Below are positions 41,635 to 49,373 of a DNA stretch of 64,000 nt, one piece after another. Position 1 is the first letter of the stretch. Every line of letters begins with the position of its first letter. The notes beneath the pieces were generated by a model, which saw only the letters and a program-made list of their open reading frames with translations, was not told where the DNA came from and did not search any database. Made by a program: the position numbers and the translations under genes. This stretch comes from DATGZX01 sp035296965 (lineage in GTDB: Bacteria > Planctomycetota > Planctomycetia > Gemmatales > Gemmataceae), in assembly GCA_035296965.1 (NCBI GenBank), contig DATGZX010000380.1:132288-196287 (forward strand), read 5' to 3'.

Positions 41635-42462
41635 TTAATCTTCGGCGAAGAGGTAGCGCAACAGGAGTTCGTGTTTGCGGTACTCGGGAATCACAATGTC
41701 CGCTCCCGCTTGGATCAAGCGGTTACGTTTCCATCGGTTGATGCCCCTGCGATTCTCTTCATCGCTGGCGACCGCCACGGCCACGCCGCCAACGCGTTTG
41801 ATTTCTTCGATCTCCACGAAGCCGTCGCCGAAGCCGAGCAGTTCCTCACCGCGCAGATTGTGCTCTCGCAAGATGCGTTCGATAATCATTTGCTTGGAGA
41901 AATTCTTGTAGTCGTCCAGGGCGCCGTAAACGTGCGGGCCAAAATAAGGAGCAAGACCCAGAAGATCGCATTCCTGTCGCACATACTTCACGTCGGTGCC
42001 ACTGGCCAGATAGAGCGCCAGTCCGCGTTGGTGCAGATTCGCGAGCAGCGCATGGCTGTCGGGCACCGTCCAGTCTGCCGGCCCTGCCTTGCGTGATTGG
42101 AGGGCACCCAGCCGGGTTCTTATCCTTTCCATGAGCAAATCATGGTAGCGATGCTTGTACTGGAGCGGCTCCAGAGGCCGGCCTCCGCGCTTCCGTACCT
42201 CGTCTGCCAGTTGAATCATCTGATAGATGGTCTGCCGGCCGTTAAGCCGCATCACGAAATCCTCGACCGCTTGCGTTAGCTCGGCGTTCGTCTCCGATGT
42301 CCCGGTCTCGCGGAGGACCTCGACCATCATCGGGATCATGACCTGTGGCCACCCCTCCCGGATAAGAGAAAGGGTGCCGTCAAAATCAAAAAGCACCGAA
42401 CGGAAGCGCCCCCGGGGAATGTCTGGATGGAGGATTTCGATCTCGTCGTCCAAAATCGTCAT
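41635..42462 (-). CDS. HAD-superfamily phosphatase
   Basis: The core has motif I VLFDFDGTLS near residue 20, motif II LYLASGTD and motif IV LGFGDGFVEIEE, so a HAD phosphohydrolase of about 275 residues. LGLAPYFGPHVYGALDDYKNFSK is typical of cap-domain members acting on phosphorylated small molecules. Start at ATG 42462 (MTILDDEIEI) is chosen since the 39 residues upstream in the longer frame are unlike protein; ribosome binding site is weak. It is in the same direction as the DHS-like and PfkB genes 154 bases downstream and likely shares their pathway. Confidence 0.8.
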   Translation of the reverse strand: MTILDDEIEILHPDIPRGRFRSVLFDFDGTLSLIREGWPQVMIPMMVEVLRETGTSETNAELTQAVEDFVMRLNGRQTIYQMIQLADEVRKRGGRPLEPLQYKHRYHDLLMERIRTRLGALQSRKAGPADWTVPDSHALLANLHQRGLALYLASGTDVKYVRQECDLLGLAPYFGPHVYGALDDYKNFSKQMIIERILREHNLRGEELLGFGDGFVEIEEIKRVGGVAVAVASDEENRRGINRWKRNRLIQAGADIVIPEYRKHELLLRYLFAED

Positions 42463-42844
42463 GGGGGTCGCGGAATGCTCCGGTAGGGAGGAATCTTGAC
42501 AAAGGCATGCGGGTGCGCCGTTCCTTGAACAGCACAATGCACACGCCCGCATTGTAAAGGATTCCGCCCGTTCCGACAAATCGCCGGCTGCCGCTTCTCA
42601 TGGCCTCAAAGTCGGCGTTTTCGTTGCGAAGGCACCGAAACTGCTTTCGCCAGCTTCAAAATGGGTAAAGTGGTCATGAGTTGACCGGGGCACCTCGTCT
42701 ATACTCGTGTAGAAGCACCACGGGTTTGTAAGCTGGTGGGCGCTGTCCACCCTACACATCCACGATCAATCTGCGTGCAATAAGCCGGTTCATATCGTTT
42801 GGCAGACGCTGTGCGCGCACAGTTGCGGAACAAGGGAGTGTGCA
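42463..42844. other. Intergenic region, divergent promoters and one short palindrome
   Basis: About 380 bases with the promoters of the HAD gene (minus) and the deacylase gene (plus). GGTGG...CCACC (42735-42751) within a longer TGGTGGGCGCTGTCCACCCT is the only distinct structure. No gene or clear promoter pair is seen. Confidence 0.4.
42734..42756. repeat. Short hairpin resembling a dispersed GTAGGGTGG-type repeat
   Basis: The + strand reads TGGTGGGCGCTGTCCACCCT (42734-42753), with GGTGG/CCACC stem and additional inner pairing. On the other strand it reads TGTAGGGTGGACAGCGCCCA, a pattern I associate with dispersed palindromes of several genomes, but cannot verify here. Confidence 0.45.
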
Positions 42845-43297
42845 ATGCGAGTCCTGCAGTTTTTGTCGGAGCAACAGATATCCTTCGAGCCACTGATCCA
42901 CCCGCCCGCCTTCACGGCGCAAAAGCGTGCAAAATACCTTCGAATCTCGGGCAAACTGGTGGCCAAGACCGTCCTGCTCGCCGGGCCTGAAGGCTATGTG
43001 CTTGCAGTGCTGCCGGCAACGCACCACGTCGATACCGAGGTTCTCGCCCGCGTGCTCGGAGGCCCCGTTCGCCTTGCCGACGATCGAGAGATTGGCGAAG
43101 TGTTCAATGATTGCGAGTGGGGAGTGGTGGAACCTTTCGGCACGTTATACGGCTTGCCGACGCTCCTGGACGACTCGCTAACGGCCGATAGCTGGATCGT
43201 TTTCGAGGCACACACGCACGCGGAAGCCATTCGCATGCGCTGCTCAGACTTCGAGCGGCTGGAACAGCCGCGCCGGCTGCGCTTCGCACGAGGCTGA
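42845..43297 (+). CDS. YbaK/ProX-type aminoacyl-tRNA deacylase domain protein
   Basis: A 150-residue protein of the YbaK/EbsC family: FEPLIHPPAFTAQKRAKYLR, the central GKLVAKTVLL with the conserved Lys, LAVLPATHHVD, and the end segment TADSWIVFEAHTHAEAIRM. Such stand-alone proteins deacylate mischarged tRNAs such as Cys-tRNA-Pro. It has no neighbours that show a special role. The ATG at 42845 is preceded by AGGGAGTGTGCA, an acceptable ribosome binding site. Confidence 0.88.
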   Translation: MRVLQFLSEQQISFEPLIHPPAFTAQKRAKYLRISGKLVAKTVLLAGPEGYVLAVLPATHHVDTEVLARVLGGPVRLADDREIGEVFNDCEWGVVEPFGTLYGLPTLLDDSLTADSWIVFEAHTHAEAIRMRCSDFERLEQPRRLRFARG

Positions 43298-43323
43298 GCT
43301 GGCAGCCAGAGTCCTCTCGCAGC

Positions 43324-43776
43324 TCAAGATTTGCCTTCGAGCAGTTCCCCGAACCTCTGCTGCCGGTAGACGAAGGTCTCTTCGAGTTCGCGCTTCACGA
43401 GCGCCTCGGTCATCACCAAACCGATCAGGCCGCCCGGCGTTTCAAATTCGATCCGGTCCGTCATGAGCGTTCCCTGGTCGCGTACCTCAAGATGGTGAAA
43501 GTGCACCCATTTCTTGAACGGCCCCTCACGTTGTTCGTCCACAATCAGACCGTCCGGTTCAAAGCGCGTGATCTCACTGACAATCTTTTGGGTAACTCCC
43601 CAGCGCCGACCCTGCAGAGACACCACAGCTCCCAGGTGAAGGCGTGGCGGACCCTGCACTAACTGCATGTGATACTTGGGGGGTGTTACCTCAATCAGAT
43701 TAGCGGGATCGCACAAGAATTCGAACACATGGGCGATAGGGCGCGCTATCATCAGGGTCGATGCAAACGTTGCCAT
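43324..43776 (-). CDS. SRPBCC-fold (START/cyclase-like) protein
   Basis: A 150-residue protein: IARPIAHVFEFLCDPANLIEVTPP at the start and VKRELEETFVYRQQRFGELLEG at the end are typical of the SRPBCC/Bet-v1-like fold (PF10604, cyclase/dehydrase). LTFVRGPP-like residues VQGPPRLHLGAVVSLQGRRWGV hold a basic hydrophobic pocket. It may bind a hydrophobic ligand. Start chosen at ATG 43776, with GGAGGA just upstream; a TTG at 43785 adds three residues. Function unknown. Confidence 0.75.
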   Translation of the reverse strand: MATFASTLMIARPIAHVFEFLCDPANLIEVTPPKYHMQLVQGPPRLHLGAVVSLQGRRWGVTQKIVSEITRFEPDGLIVDEQREGPFKKWVHFHHLEVRDQGTLMTDRIEFETPGGLIGLVMTEALVKRELEETFVYRQQRFGELLEGKS

Positions 43777-43925
43777 TCGCTCCAAATCCTCCGCGGGTCT
43801 CGATTTGGTCAGGGCTCAGGGATTTCCACTCTCTGCGCCCGATGCCCTATAATGTCCCTGAATCAATCTTGCAGCATCCGTCGTGTGTATGGTGACTATT
43901 TCAAGAAATAGCAGAGGGCCCGGTA

Positions 43926-45533
43926 ATGGCCAGCGCAGAAGTCCGCACGCCACGGAAGAGACACTCCTTTCTACGTTTCTGGTTGCCTTTGAGCATCCTG
44001 GTCCTCGGCTCAGCCGGCGTAACTACGATCGCACTTTGGCCTGCCCCTGAGGTGGAGAGTGCCAATCGCGTCTCGTCCACTATTGGCGCTGGAATGCTAG
44101 TTTTCATGTTGCTCATTGTATGGTTCCTCTTTCTGTCGGGGCTGCGCTGGTCGACTCGAATCGTGACGTTGCTCGTGCCCCTCGCTCTTGGGGCCGGTTC
44201 CATCCGCGGCGTCAGTTTCGACGGGGACATGAGGCCAACCTTCCGGTTCCGCTGGAGTCCAAGCCAGGATGAGCGCCTGGAAGCTTTCCGTAAAGGGCTC
44301 GCCACCCCTGCAGCAACCCATTCCGCTGCAGCTATCGAGCTGAAAGAGACGGACTATCCGGAGTACCGCGGACGAAACCGCGATGGCGTGGCAAATATGC
44401 CCACTTTGGCCAGGGACTGGAAGGCACATCCTCCGAGACTTTTGTGGCACCACCCCGTGGGGGCTGGCTATGCTTCGTTCGCGGTTGCTGGCGACGTTGC
44501 CGTCACTATCGAACAGCGCCGCGACAACGAGGCGGTCGTTTGCTACGATGCCGCGACCGGGCTGGAACGCTGGTCGCACGAATATCCCGCCCATTTTCAG
44601 GAGCCTCTGGGCGGGCCCGGACCGCGGGCCACGCCGACAATTTCCGGGGGCAGCGTTTATTCGCTCGGCGCAACGGGAATGTTAGTCTGCCTGGAGTTGG
44701 CGACGGGCAAGCCCAGATGGTCTGCCGACCTGCTCGAAGATAATGACAACGCTATGTGGGCCATGAGCGGCTCTCCCCTCGTGTTCGACGATGTAGTTGT
44801 CGTCAATCCCGGCGCGCAGCGAGCCGCCGCCAAGGGGCGCGCGCTCGTCGCCTTTGACAAGGCCAACGGCAACAAAGTCTGGAGCAGTGGCGATACTCGC
44901 GCGGGCTATGCCTCTCCCATGCTTGCAACCCTGGCCGGCCGCCGGCAGATTCTGATCTTCGACGGCGAAGGGCTCGGGGGCTATGACGCCAAATCCGGCT
45001 CGGAGCTTTGGCGTTATCCATGGGAAATCATGAACGGAATCAACGTGGCCCAGCCACTCGTCCTCGATGGAGATCGCATCTTCGTTTCGTCCAGCTATGG
45101 TGTCGGCTGCGGGCTTCTGCAAATCTCCTTGGACCAGGACAAGTGGTCCCAAAAGGACCTGTTGGCTGATGAGGCTGGCAACAAGAACAAGGCGATGCGC
45201 TGCAAGATTTCCAACCCGGTTGCTTATCAAGGGCATGTCTATGGCATGGATGACGGCATTCTGACATGCCTGAATCTAAAGACGGGCAAACGAAGCTGGA
45301 GAGACGGCCGCTACGGTCACGGCCAACTGGTGCTCTCCGGGGATCTGCTCGTAGTCCTCACCGAAAACGGCAAACTCGTTTTGGTAAAGGCAACACCGGA
45401 GGGCCATCAGGAACTAGCCAGCATTCAGGCTCTGGAGAAGACCCGGACCTGGAACTGCCCCGCATTGGCCGGTGGCAAGGTCTATATTCGCAACGACGCT
45501 GAAATGGCGTGTTACGATTTGACGGGAAACTGA
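43926..45533 (+). CDS. Membrane-anchored PQQ-type beta-propeller protein
   Basis: A 535-residue protein with two N-terminal membrane helices (LPLSILVLGSAGVTTIALW and GAGMLVFMLLIVWFLFL) and an extracellular propeller from about residue 140. Blades are seen as YRGRNRDGVANMP, GYASFAVAGDVAVTIEQRRDNE, CYDAATGLERWSHEY, LVCLELATGKPRWSADL, VVVNPGAQ, KANGNKVWSSGD, GGYDAKSGSELWRYPW, CLNLKTGKRSWRDG, the PQQ-like repeat with conserved W. It is a relative of the partial gene at the left edge, with the same first blade pattern. GAGGGCCCGGTA precedes the ATG. Probably structural or binding. Confidence 0.85.
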   Translation: MASAEVRTPRKRHSFLRFWLPLSILVLGSAGVTTIALWPAPEVESANRVSSTIGAGMLVFMLLIVWFLFLSGLRWSTRIVTLLVPLALGAGSIRGVSFDGDMRPTFRFRWSPSQDERLEAFRKGLATPAATHSAAAIELKETDYPEYRGRNRDGVANMPTLARDWKAHPPRLLWHHPVGAGYASFAVAGDVAVTIEQRRDNEAVVCYDAATGLERWSHEYPAHFQEPLGGPGPRATPTISGGSVYSLGATGMLVCLELATGKPRWSADLLEDNDNAMWAMSGSPLVFDDVVVVNPGAQRAAAKGRALVAFDKANGNKVWSSGDTRAGYASPMLATLAGRRQILIFDGEGLGGYDAKSGSELWRYPWEIMNGINVAQPLVLDGDRIFVSSSYGVGCGLLQISLDQDKWSQKDLLADEAGNKNKAMRCKISNPVAYQGHVYGMDDGILTCLNLKTGKRSWRDGRYGHGQLVLSGDLLVVLTENGKLVLVKATPEGHQELASIQALEKTRTWNCPALAGGKVYIRNDAEMACYDLTGN

Positions 45534-45561
45534 TTTGCCGGCCGGATTCATCCAGGACCAG

Positions 45562-45646
45562 TCTCGCGCAAAGACGCAAAGGCGCAAAGAGAATTGCTTG
45601 AGCACGTTACGTCGTTCTTCATACCCCAATGCGTCTCTGCGCGAGA
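45562..45646. repeat. Inverted-repeat element with GCAAAG repeats
   Basis: TCTCGCGCAAAGACGCA (45562-45578) and TGCGTCTCTGCGCGAGA (45630-45646) are complementary with one mismatch in 17. The left arm continues as AAGGCGCAAAGAGA. It sits between a + strand gene end and the end of a minus-strand gene. Confidence 0.6.
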
Positions 45647-45684
45647 TGTCAGCTAGTTCTACGTCCACTGGAGAGGCAAGTTTC

Positions 45685-47142
45685 TCAGGCAAAAACCTCG
45701 GTCCCCGTGAGGGCCGGCCTGGAGAATGTAGACGCGTACGCGACGCAATCCTCGCGATCCTGAGGCGCCGTGGTGCCGCAGGAATCACAGGCCGCCTGCA
45801 CTGGCCAGGTGCGACCGAACCGGTAACCGATCCAGCCTGGGAAACCAAAGACCAGCACGAATAGTGGCCAAACGACTCGGTTGATTCCACGCGCGCCAAA
45901 TCGCACCTGACGACGGTAGCAAGAGAACGCGAACGCAATGGCCAATAACTGGGCAAATAGGAAGGAAGGAGCATAGTCCCGGAGCGATTGGATCAGCGGT
46001 TGGCGGTATATCCCAGAGCGTCCTGACTCCAACAGTTCCTGTTGCTTGAGGCCTTCAACAAATATCCCGAGCAATATCGGAGATGGCAGCACGGCCCATG
46101 CAAAACGGTGTAATGCTTCTGATTCTGCCAATTGCTTCAAGACAACGGATGCCTTACGTATGCTTCCGCCGCGAGCGACCCAATAGATTTGATGGTCGAA
46201 TTCCATCGGCGTCCCGGTGGGAACACTCACCTGCATCAGGGCTTCCTCGGCAGTCGTTGTTGCAAAGTTTATTCGCATGTCGCGCAGATTCCCCGGTATT
46301 CGATAGCGTTGCAATATCCCGCCTTGTGCATCGAGCACCACGACCGCGTCGTCGGTCCGGGCCGCTAACCGTGGGAGGCGGAGGCGGCTAAGGTCTGGCA
46401 CACCGGGGAGTTGGCCTATCGCGCAGAGGCCCTTCTCTTCAAGTGCGACTTGCACCGTCCGTTCTTGCAAATCCACGTGGTAGAGTTTGCCCGCACGGCC
46501 AAGAATGAACACCGAGAAATAGCTAGCTGGCAGCTGCATTCCTGGCTGATCCACCGAATCGAGGCTAATCCCCCAATCGGGCTGCGTGGAAACGACGTCG
46601 GCGGCCAATCCAAGGGAGCTTCCCTGAACGGGAATCCATTCCTCCGGAGGCAACGGTTCCTTCCGAATTCCAGCCGTCCCCATGTAGCCTATGCACGACC
46701 TGGTCTTGCAGTTGTAGCCAACAAAATAAGCACTTGGACTTGGACAGCCATCGGTAATGAAGAACCAGTGGACCGGAGGGGATCCGCCATCGGTGAAGGA
46801 GAGAATTCGTTGGTCCCAGGAAAGCGGTGCGGAGGTTGACGGAGGGCCGCCTGGTTCAGGGAGAATGGACAGGGGCATGCCCATGTAATTGGCATCCACC
46901 TTTTCTGGCGGCGCCACGATCTGTCCTTCCAGGTCCAGGTATTGCTTTTCGAAGATGCCGTCGGTGCGTACCACCCGAGGCGTTCCATCAGGCAGAAACA
47001 TCAGCTGGTCCTTTTTTATCGGGCCCGTGAATTGTGCGGTAACCCCCAGGCACCAGCCCCCGGCAAGCGCCCACACGATCTGGAAGCCCACAGCAAGAAT
47101 GCCAGCGAGCACGATTGCTTGTAGAAGTCCATTTCTTTTCAT
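45685..47142 (-). CDS. Unrecognised membrane protein of the GntR-ABC operon
   Basis: A 485-residue protein. An N-terminal anchor (LLQAIVLAGILAVGFQIVWAL) is followed by an extracytoplasmic domain of about 300 residues with CPSPSAYFVGYNCKTRSC and a beta-rich part (GKLYHVDLQERTVQVAL, DDAVVVLDAQGGILQRYRIP) that recalls a propeller. Four hydrophobic segments near the end include FAWAVLPSPILLGIFVEGL and VVWPLFVLVFGFPGWIGYRFG; then ACDSCGTTAPQDREDC, a possible zinc site. The ATG at 47142 has GAGG upstream and lies 17 bases after the permease stop. It may be a partner of the transporter, perhaps a sensor; the family is unknown to me. Confidence 0.6.
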   Translation of the reverse strand: MKRNGLLQAIVLAGILAVGFQIVWALAGGWCLGVTAQFTGPIKKDQLMFLPDGTPRVVRTDGIFEKQYLDLEGQIVAPPEKVDANYMGMPLSILPEPGGPPSTSAPLSWDQRILSFTDGGSPPVHWFFITDGCPSPSAYFVGYNCKTRSCIGYMGTAGIRKEPLPPEEWIPVQGSSLGLAADVVSTQPDWGISLDSVDQPGMQLPASYFSVFILGRAGKLYHVDLQERTVQVALEEKGLCAIGQLPGVPDLSRLRLPRLAARTDDAVVVLDAQGGILQRYRIPGNLRDMRINFATTTAEEALMQVSVPTGTPMEFDHQIYWVARGGSIRKASVVLKQLAESEALHRFAWAVLPSPILLGIFVEGLKQQELLESGRSGIYRQPLIQSLRDYAPSFLFAQLLAIAFAFSCYRRQVRFGARGINRVVWPLFVLVFGFPGWIGYRFGRTWPVQAACDSCGTTAPQDREDCVAYASTFSRPALTGTEVFA

Positions 47143-47159
47143 AACAAGCCTCGTTTCCT

Positions 47160-47822
47160 TTAAGCGTAATCCCTTACCCGTGCGACATAACAAACATTTG
47201 CCACGAGCAGCACTGAGAGAATCAAGCAGAGGGCAGTGCTGAGAAGCCACCAGAAGGAGCTATTGGCGAAGATAAAGACAAAGGCGCCCGCAGCAACCAG
47301 GGGCAATAGTCGCGTGCCAAACCAGCGGGCGGGCCGCAGGCCACTGAGAAACGACCCTAGGTATAAGAGCGGCATAGCGAGGTCGATTTGCCAGGCAGAC
47401 ATCGTCATCGACCAGGCGAAGGGGCTGGCATGGTGGCCAGGTGTTGCCGCCCACCAGCCGTAGAGCACGATGGGCAATGTAGAGCAAACGAGCAGTGTGC
47501 CACCGCCGACCGCTATCTTGGTCAGGAAGATCGCATTCCGAGAAACGGGCCGGTGCAACAAGAACAGATAGGTATCCTTACCCAGTTCCCATGCCGATTG
47601 GCGAAAGCCCAAGGCCAAGGCAAAGCCCAGCGACACGTACGTGTAAAAGGTCGTGAACTCTCCGCCGACAAACCGCACCTCGTGGGTACCGCCCGGCATC
47701 CCGGGAACCCAGTCGAACACCTTTCCGCCCATGAGGCTGATCACGAGTGCAAGGTAAGCCCCCAGCGCCACGACGGTGATGCCCAAGATTTCACGCAGCT
47801 CCTTGAACGCCAGTGCTCTCAT
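47160..47822 (-). CDS. ABC-2 type transporter permease
   Basis: A 220-residue protein with six hydrophobic segments, typical of a permease partner of short YtrB/CcmA-like ATPases. The N-terminal MRALAFKELREILGITVVALG is followed by SLGFALALGFRQSAWELGKDTYLFLLHRPVSR, the coupling-helix area. It overlaps the upstream ATPase gene by 32 bases (47791-47822). It would export or flip a substrate that is unknown, together with the ATPase and the downstream membrane protein. Confidence 0.82.
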   Translation of the reverse strand: MRALAFKELREILGITVVALGAYLALVISLMGGKVFDWVPGMPGGTHEVRFVGGEFTTFYTYVSLGFALALGFRQSAWELGKDTYLFLLHRPVSRNAIFLTKIAVGGGTLLVCSTLPIVLYGWWAATPGHHASPFAWSMTMSAWQIDLAMPLLYLGSFLSGLRPARWFGTRLLPLVAAGAFVFIFANSSFWWLLSTALCLILSVLLVANVCYVARVRDYA

Positions 47823-48759
47823 GGCATTGTCCTCCTGACAAATCGGTGGTTCCTTGAGAAAAAAGCGGCAGCGCGCGCCGCGGGCCGCGCGTGTATTCGA
47901 TGAACGCGTCCTCGAGATTCATATCCGCGACCTCGATACGGCATGGGTCCAGAGCTTCAATGGCTGCCCGATGTTGCGGACTGTAACCGACGAACACTAG
48001 CTCGCGGCGCGTGCCTACCCGCCAATCGTTTAGCAGGCCAGGGCAGGGGGGGAAGTCGGGTGGCTCCCTACCAAACTCCACGATCACTTTGCGCACCGTA
48101 CGCTTAAAGTGTTCCGCCGGGCAATCGGCGCGGAGCACGCCGCCCACCATGATGCCGATGCGATCAGCCACACGCTCAACGTCTCCCAGCACATGCGAGC
48201 TAAACAAAATCGTTCGTCCCCGGCGCTGAATGATCTGAATCATCGACTCCAGGAAGTCCCGGCGGACGTTGGTATCGAGGCCGAGTGTCGGGTCGTCGAG
48301 AATCAGGAGTTCCGGATCCGGTGCAATCGCCAGTGCCAGCGAGACCTGCGCCCGTTGCCCCTTGGATAGGCGGCTGATCTTCGCCTTAGGCGATAGTGCG
48401 AAATGATCGAGGATTTGGTCAACAAAGGCCCGGTTGGCGCCTGGGTAGAAAGAGAGTGTGAACGCAACCGCCTGCTTGATGGTCATCCAGGTGTACAGCG
48501 GATGTCCTTCAGCCAGGTAAGCGATGCGCGCACGTGCTTCCGAGGGCAGCGCATTCAAGTCCTTGCCGAGAAGCTCCACCCGGCCGTAGTCCGGCTGAAC
48601 CATGCCGGTGATCATTTTGAGCGTGGTGGACTTGCCGGCCCCATTGCGGCCGAGCAAGCCGTACACGGACCCGCACGGCACGCGCAGGTCGAGCTGATTG
48701 ACAACCTTTTGCCCGCCGTAACACTTGGTCAGGCGGTGCGTTCTGATGGCGTCGTCCAT
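47791..48759 (-). CDS. ABC transporter ATP-binding protein
   Basis: A 322-residue ATPase. Walker A GRNGAGKST near residue 38, Q-loop area YLAEGHPLYTWM, signature LSKGQRAQVSLALA and Walker B LLILDDPTLGLD with Asp at the usual catalytic Glu position, then SSHVLGDVERVADRI. The C-terminal extra domain of about 90 residues is typical of regulators of ABC-2 exporters. The family partner GntR gene lies 18 bases upstream; the genes form an operon. Confidence 0.93.
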   Translation of the reverse strand: MDDAIRTHRLTKCYGGQKVVNQLDLRVPCGSVYGLLGRNGAGKSTTLKMITGMVQPDYGRVELLGKDLNALPSEARARIAYLAEGHPLYTWMTIKQAVAFTLSFYPGANRAFVDQILDHFALSPKAKISRLSKGQRAQVSLALAIAPDPELLILDDPTLGLDTNVRRDFLESMIQIIQRRGRTILFSSHVLGDVERVADRIGIMVGGVLRADCPAEHFKRTVRKVIVEFGREPPDFPPCPGLLNDWRVGTRRELVFVGYSPQHRAAIEALDPCRIEVADMNLEDAFIEYTRGPRRALPLFSQGTTDLSGGQCHESTGVQGAA

Positions 48760-48777
48760 GACAATGAAGTCCTCCTT

Positions 48778-49176
48778 TTACGCGACTCCCTTGGCGTTCC
48801 AGCAAAACTCGCGGACGCGACGGCTTACCAATGTGAGCACCTGCTCGGCTGAGAAGCCCAAATGAACAGCTTCGGTCAGCCAGCGGTCGATTTGTCCGGT
48901 CAAGCGCTGATCGCGCGCGGACCGAGTAAGGTCGTGGCGCGGCCGAGCGACATAGATCCCGCGGCCTGGCCGCCCGATCAATAGTCCTTCGCGCTCCAGC
49001 TCTCTATAAGCCCGCGCAACTGTGTTCGGATTCACCACCAGCTCGCTGGAAAGTTGTCTGACCGAAGGCAGTTCGGCATCCGATTCCAACTCCCCGCGGG
49101 CGATTGCCTCGCGGATTTGCTGGGCCAACTGCTGGTAAATTGGCTGATTGCTGCCTGTATCAATGTGCAAAGCCAT
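48778..49176 (-). CDS. GntR/YtrA-family transcription regulator
   Basis: A 132-residue short GntR protein: GSNQPIYQQLAQQIREAIARGEL, LPSVRQLSSELVVNPNTVARAYRELEREGLLIGRPGRGIYVA is the winged helix-turn-helix; the effector part is short (about 55 residues) as in YtrA subfamily regulators of ABC exporters. The ATG at 49176 has GGAGGA 7 bases upstream; the 33 residues of the longer frame are out. A palindrome at 49189-49217 just upstream is a probable operator. Confidence 0.9.
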   Translation of the reverse strand: MALHIDTGSNQPIYQQLAQQIREAIARGELESDAELPSVRQLSSELVVNPNTVARAYRELEREGLLIGRPGRGIYVARPRHDLTRSARDQRLTGQIDRWLTEAVHLGFSAEQVLTLVSRRVREFCWNAKGVA

Positions 49177-49188
49177 GCGTTCGTCCTC

Positions 49189-49217
49189 CAACTGTATGAG
49201 GACTCTTACTACAGTTG
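49189..49217. promoter_or_regulatory. Operator of the GntR operon
   Basis: CAACTGTA (49189-49196) and TACAGTTG (49210-49217) are perfect 8-base inverted repeats with 13 bases between, placed 13 bases before the GntR ATG on the minus strand. A TTGCAA -35 candidate lies just upstream. This is the usual position for autorepression. Confidence 0.6.
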
Positions 49218-49373
49218 CTGAAGAATTGCAATACCATGTTGGGGGATGCTTGCCCAAGCCAAAGCCAGATGACACGCATGCGAAGTATTAAAGGCAAATT
49301 GACGAAGTGAAACGCGCCGCACGGCATCGCTGCTGCGGGCCGTGGACGGCTCCGAATCGCTGGAGCAGCGAGG

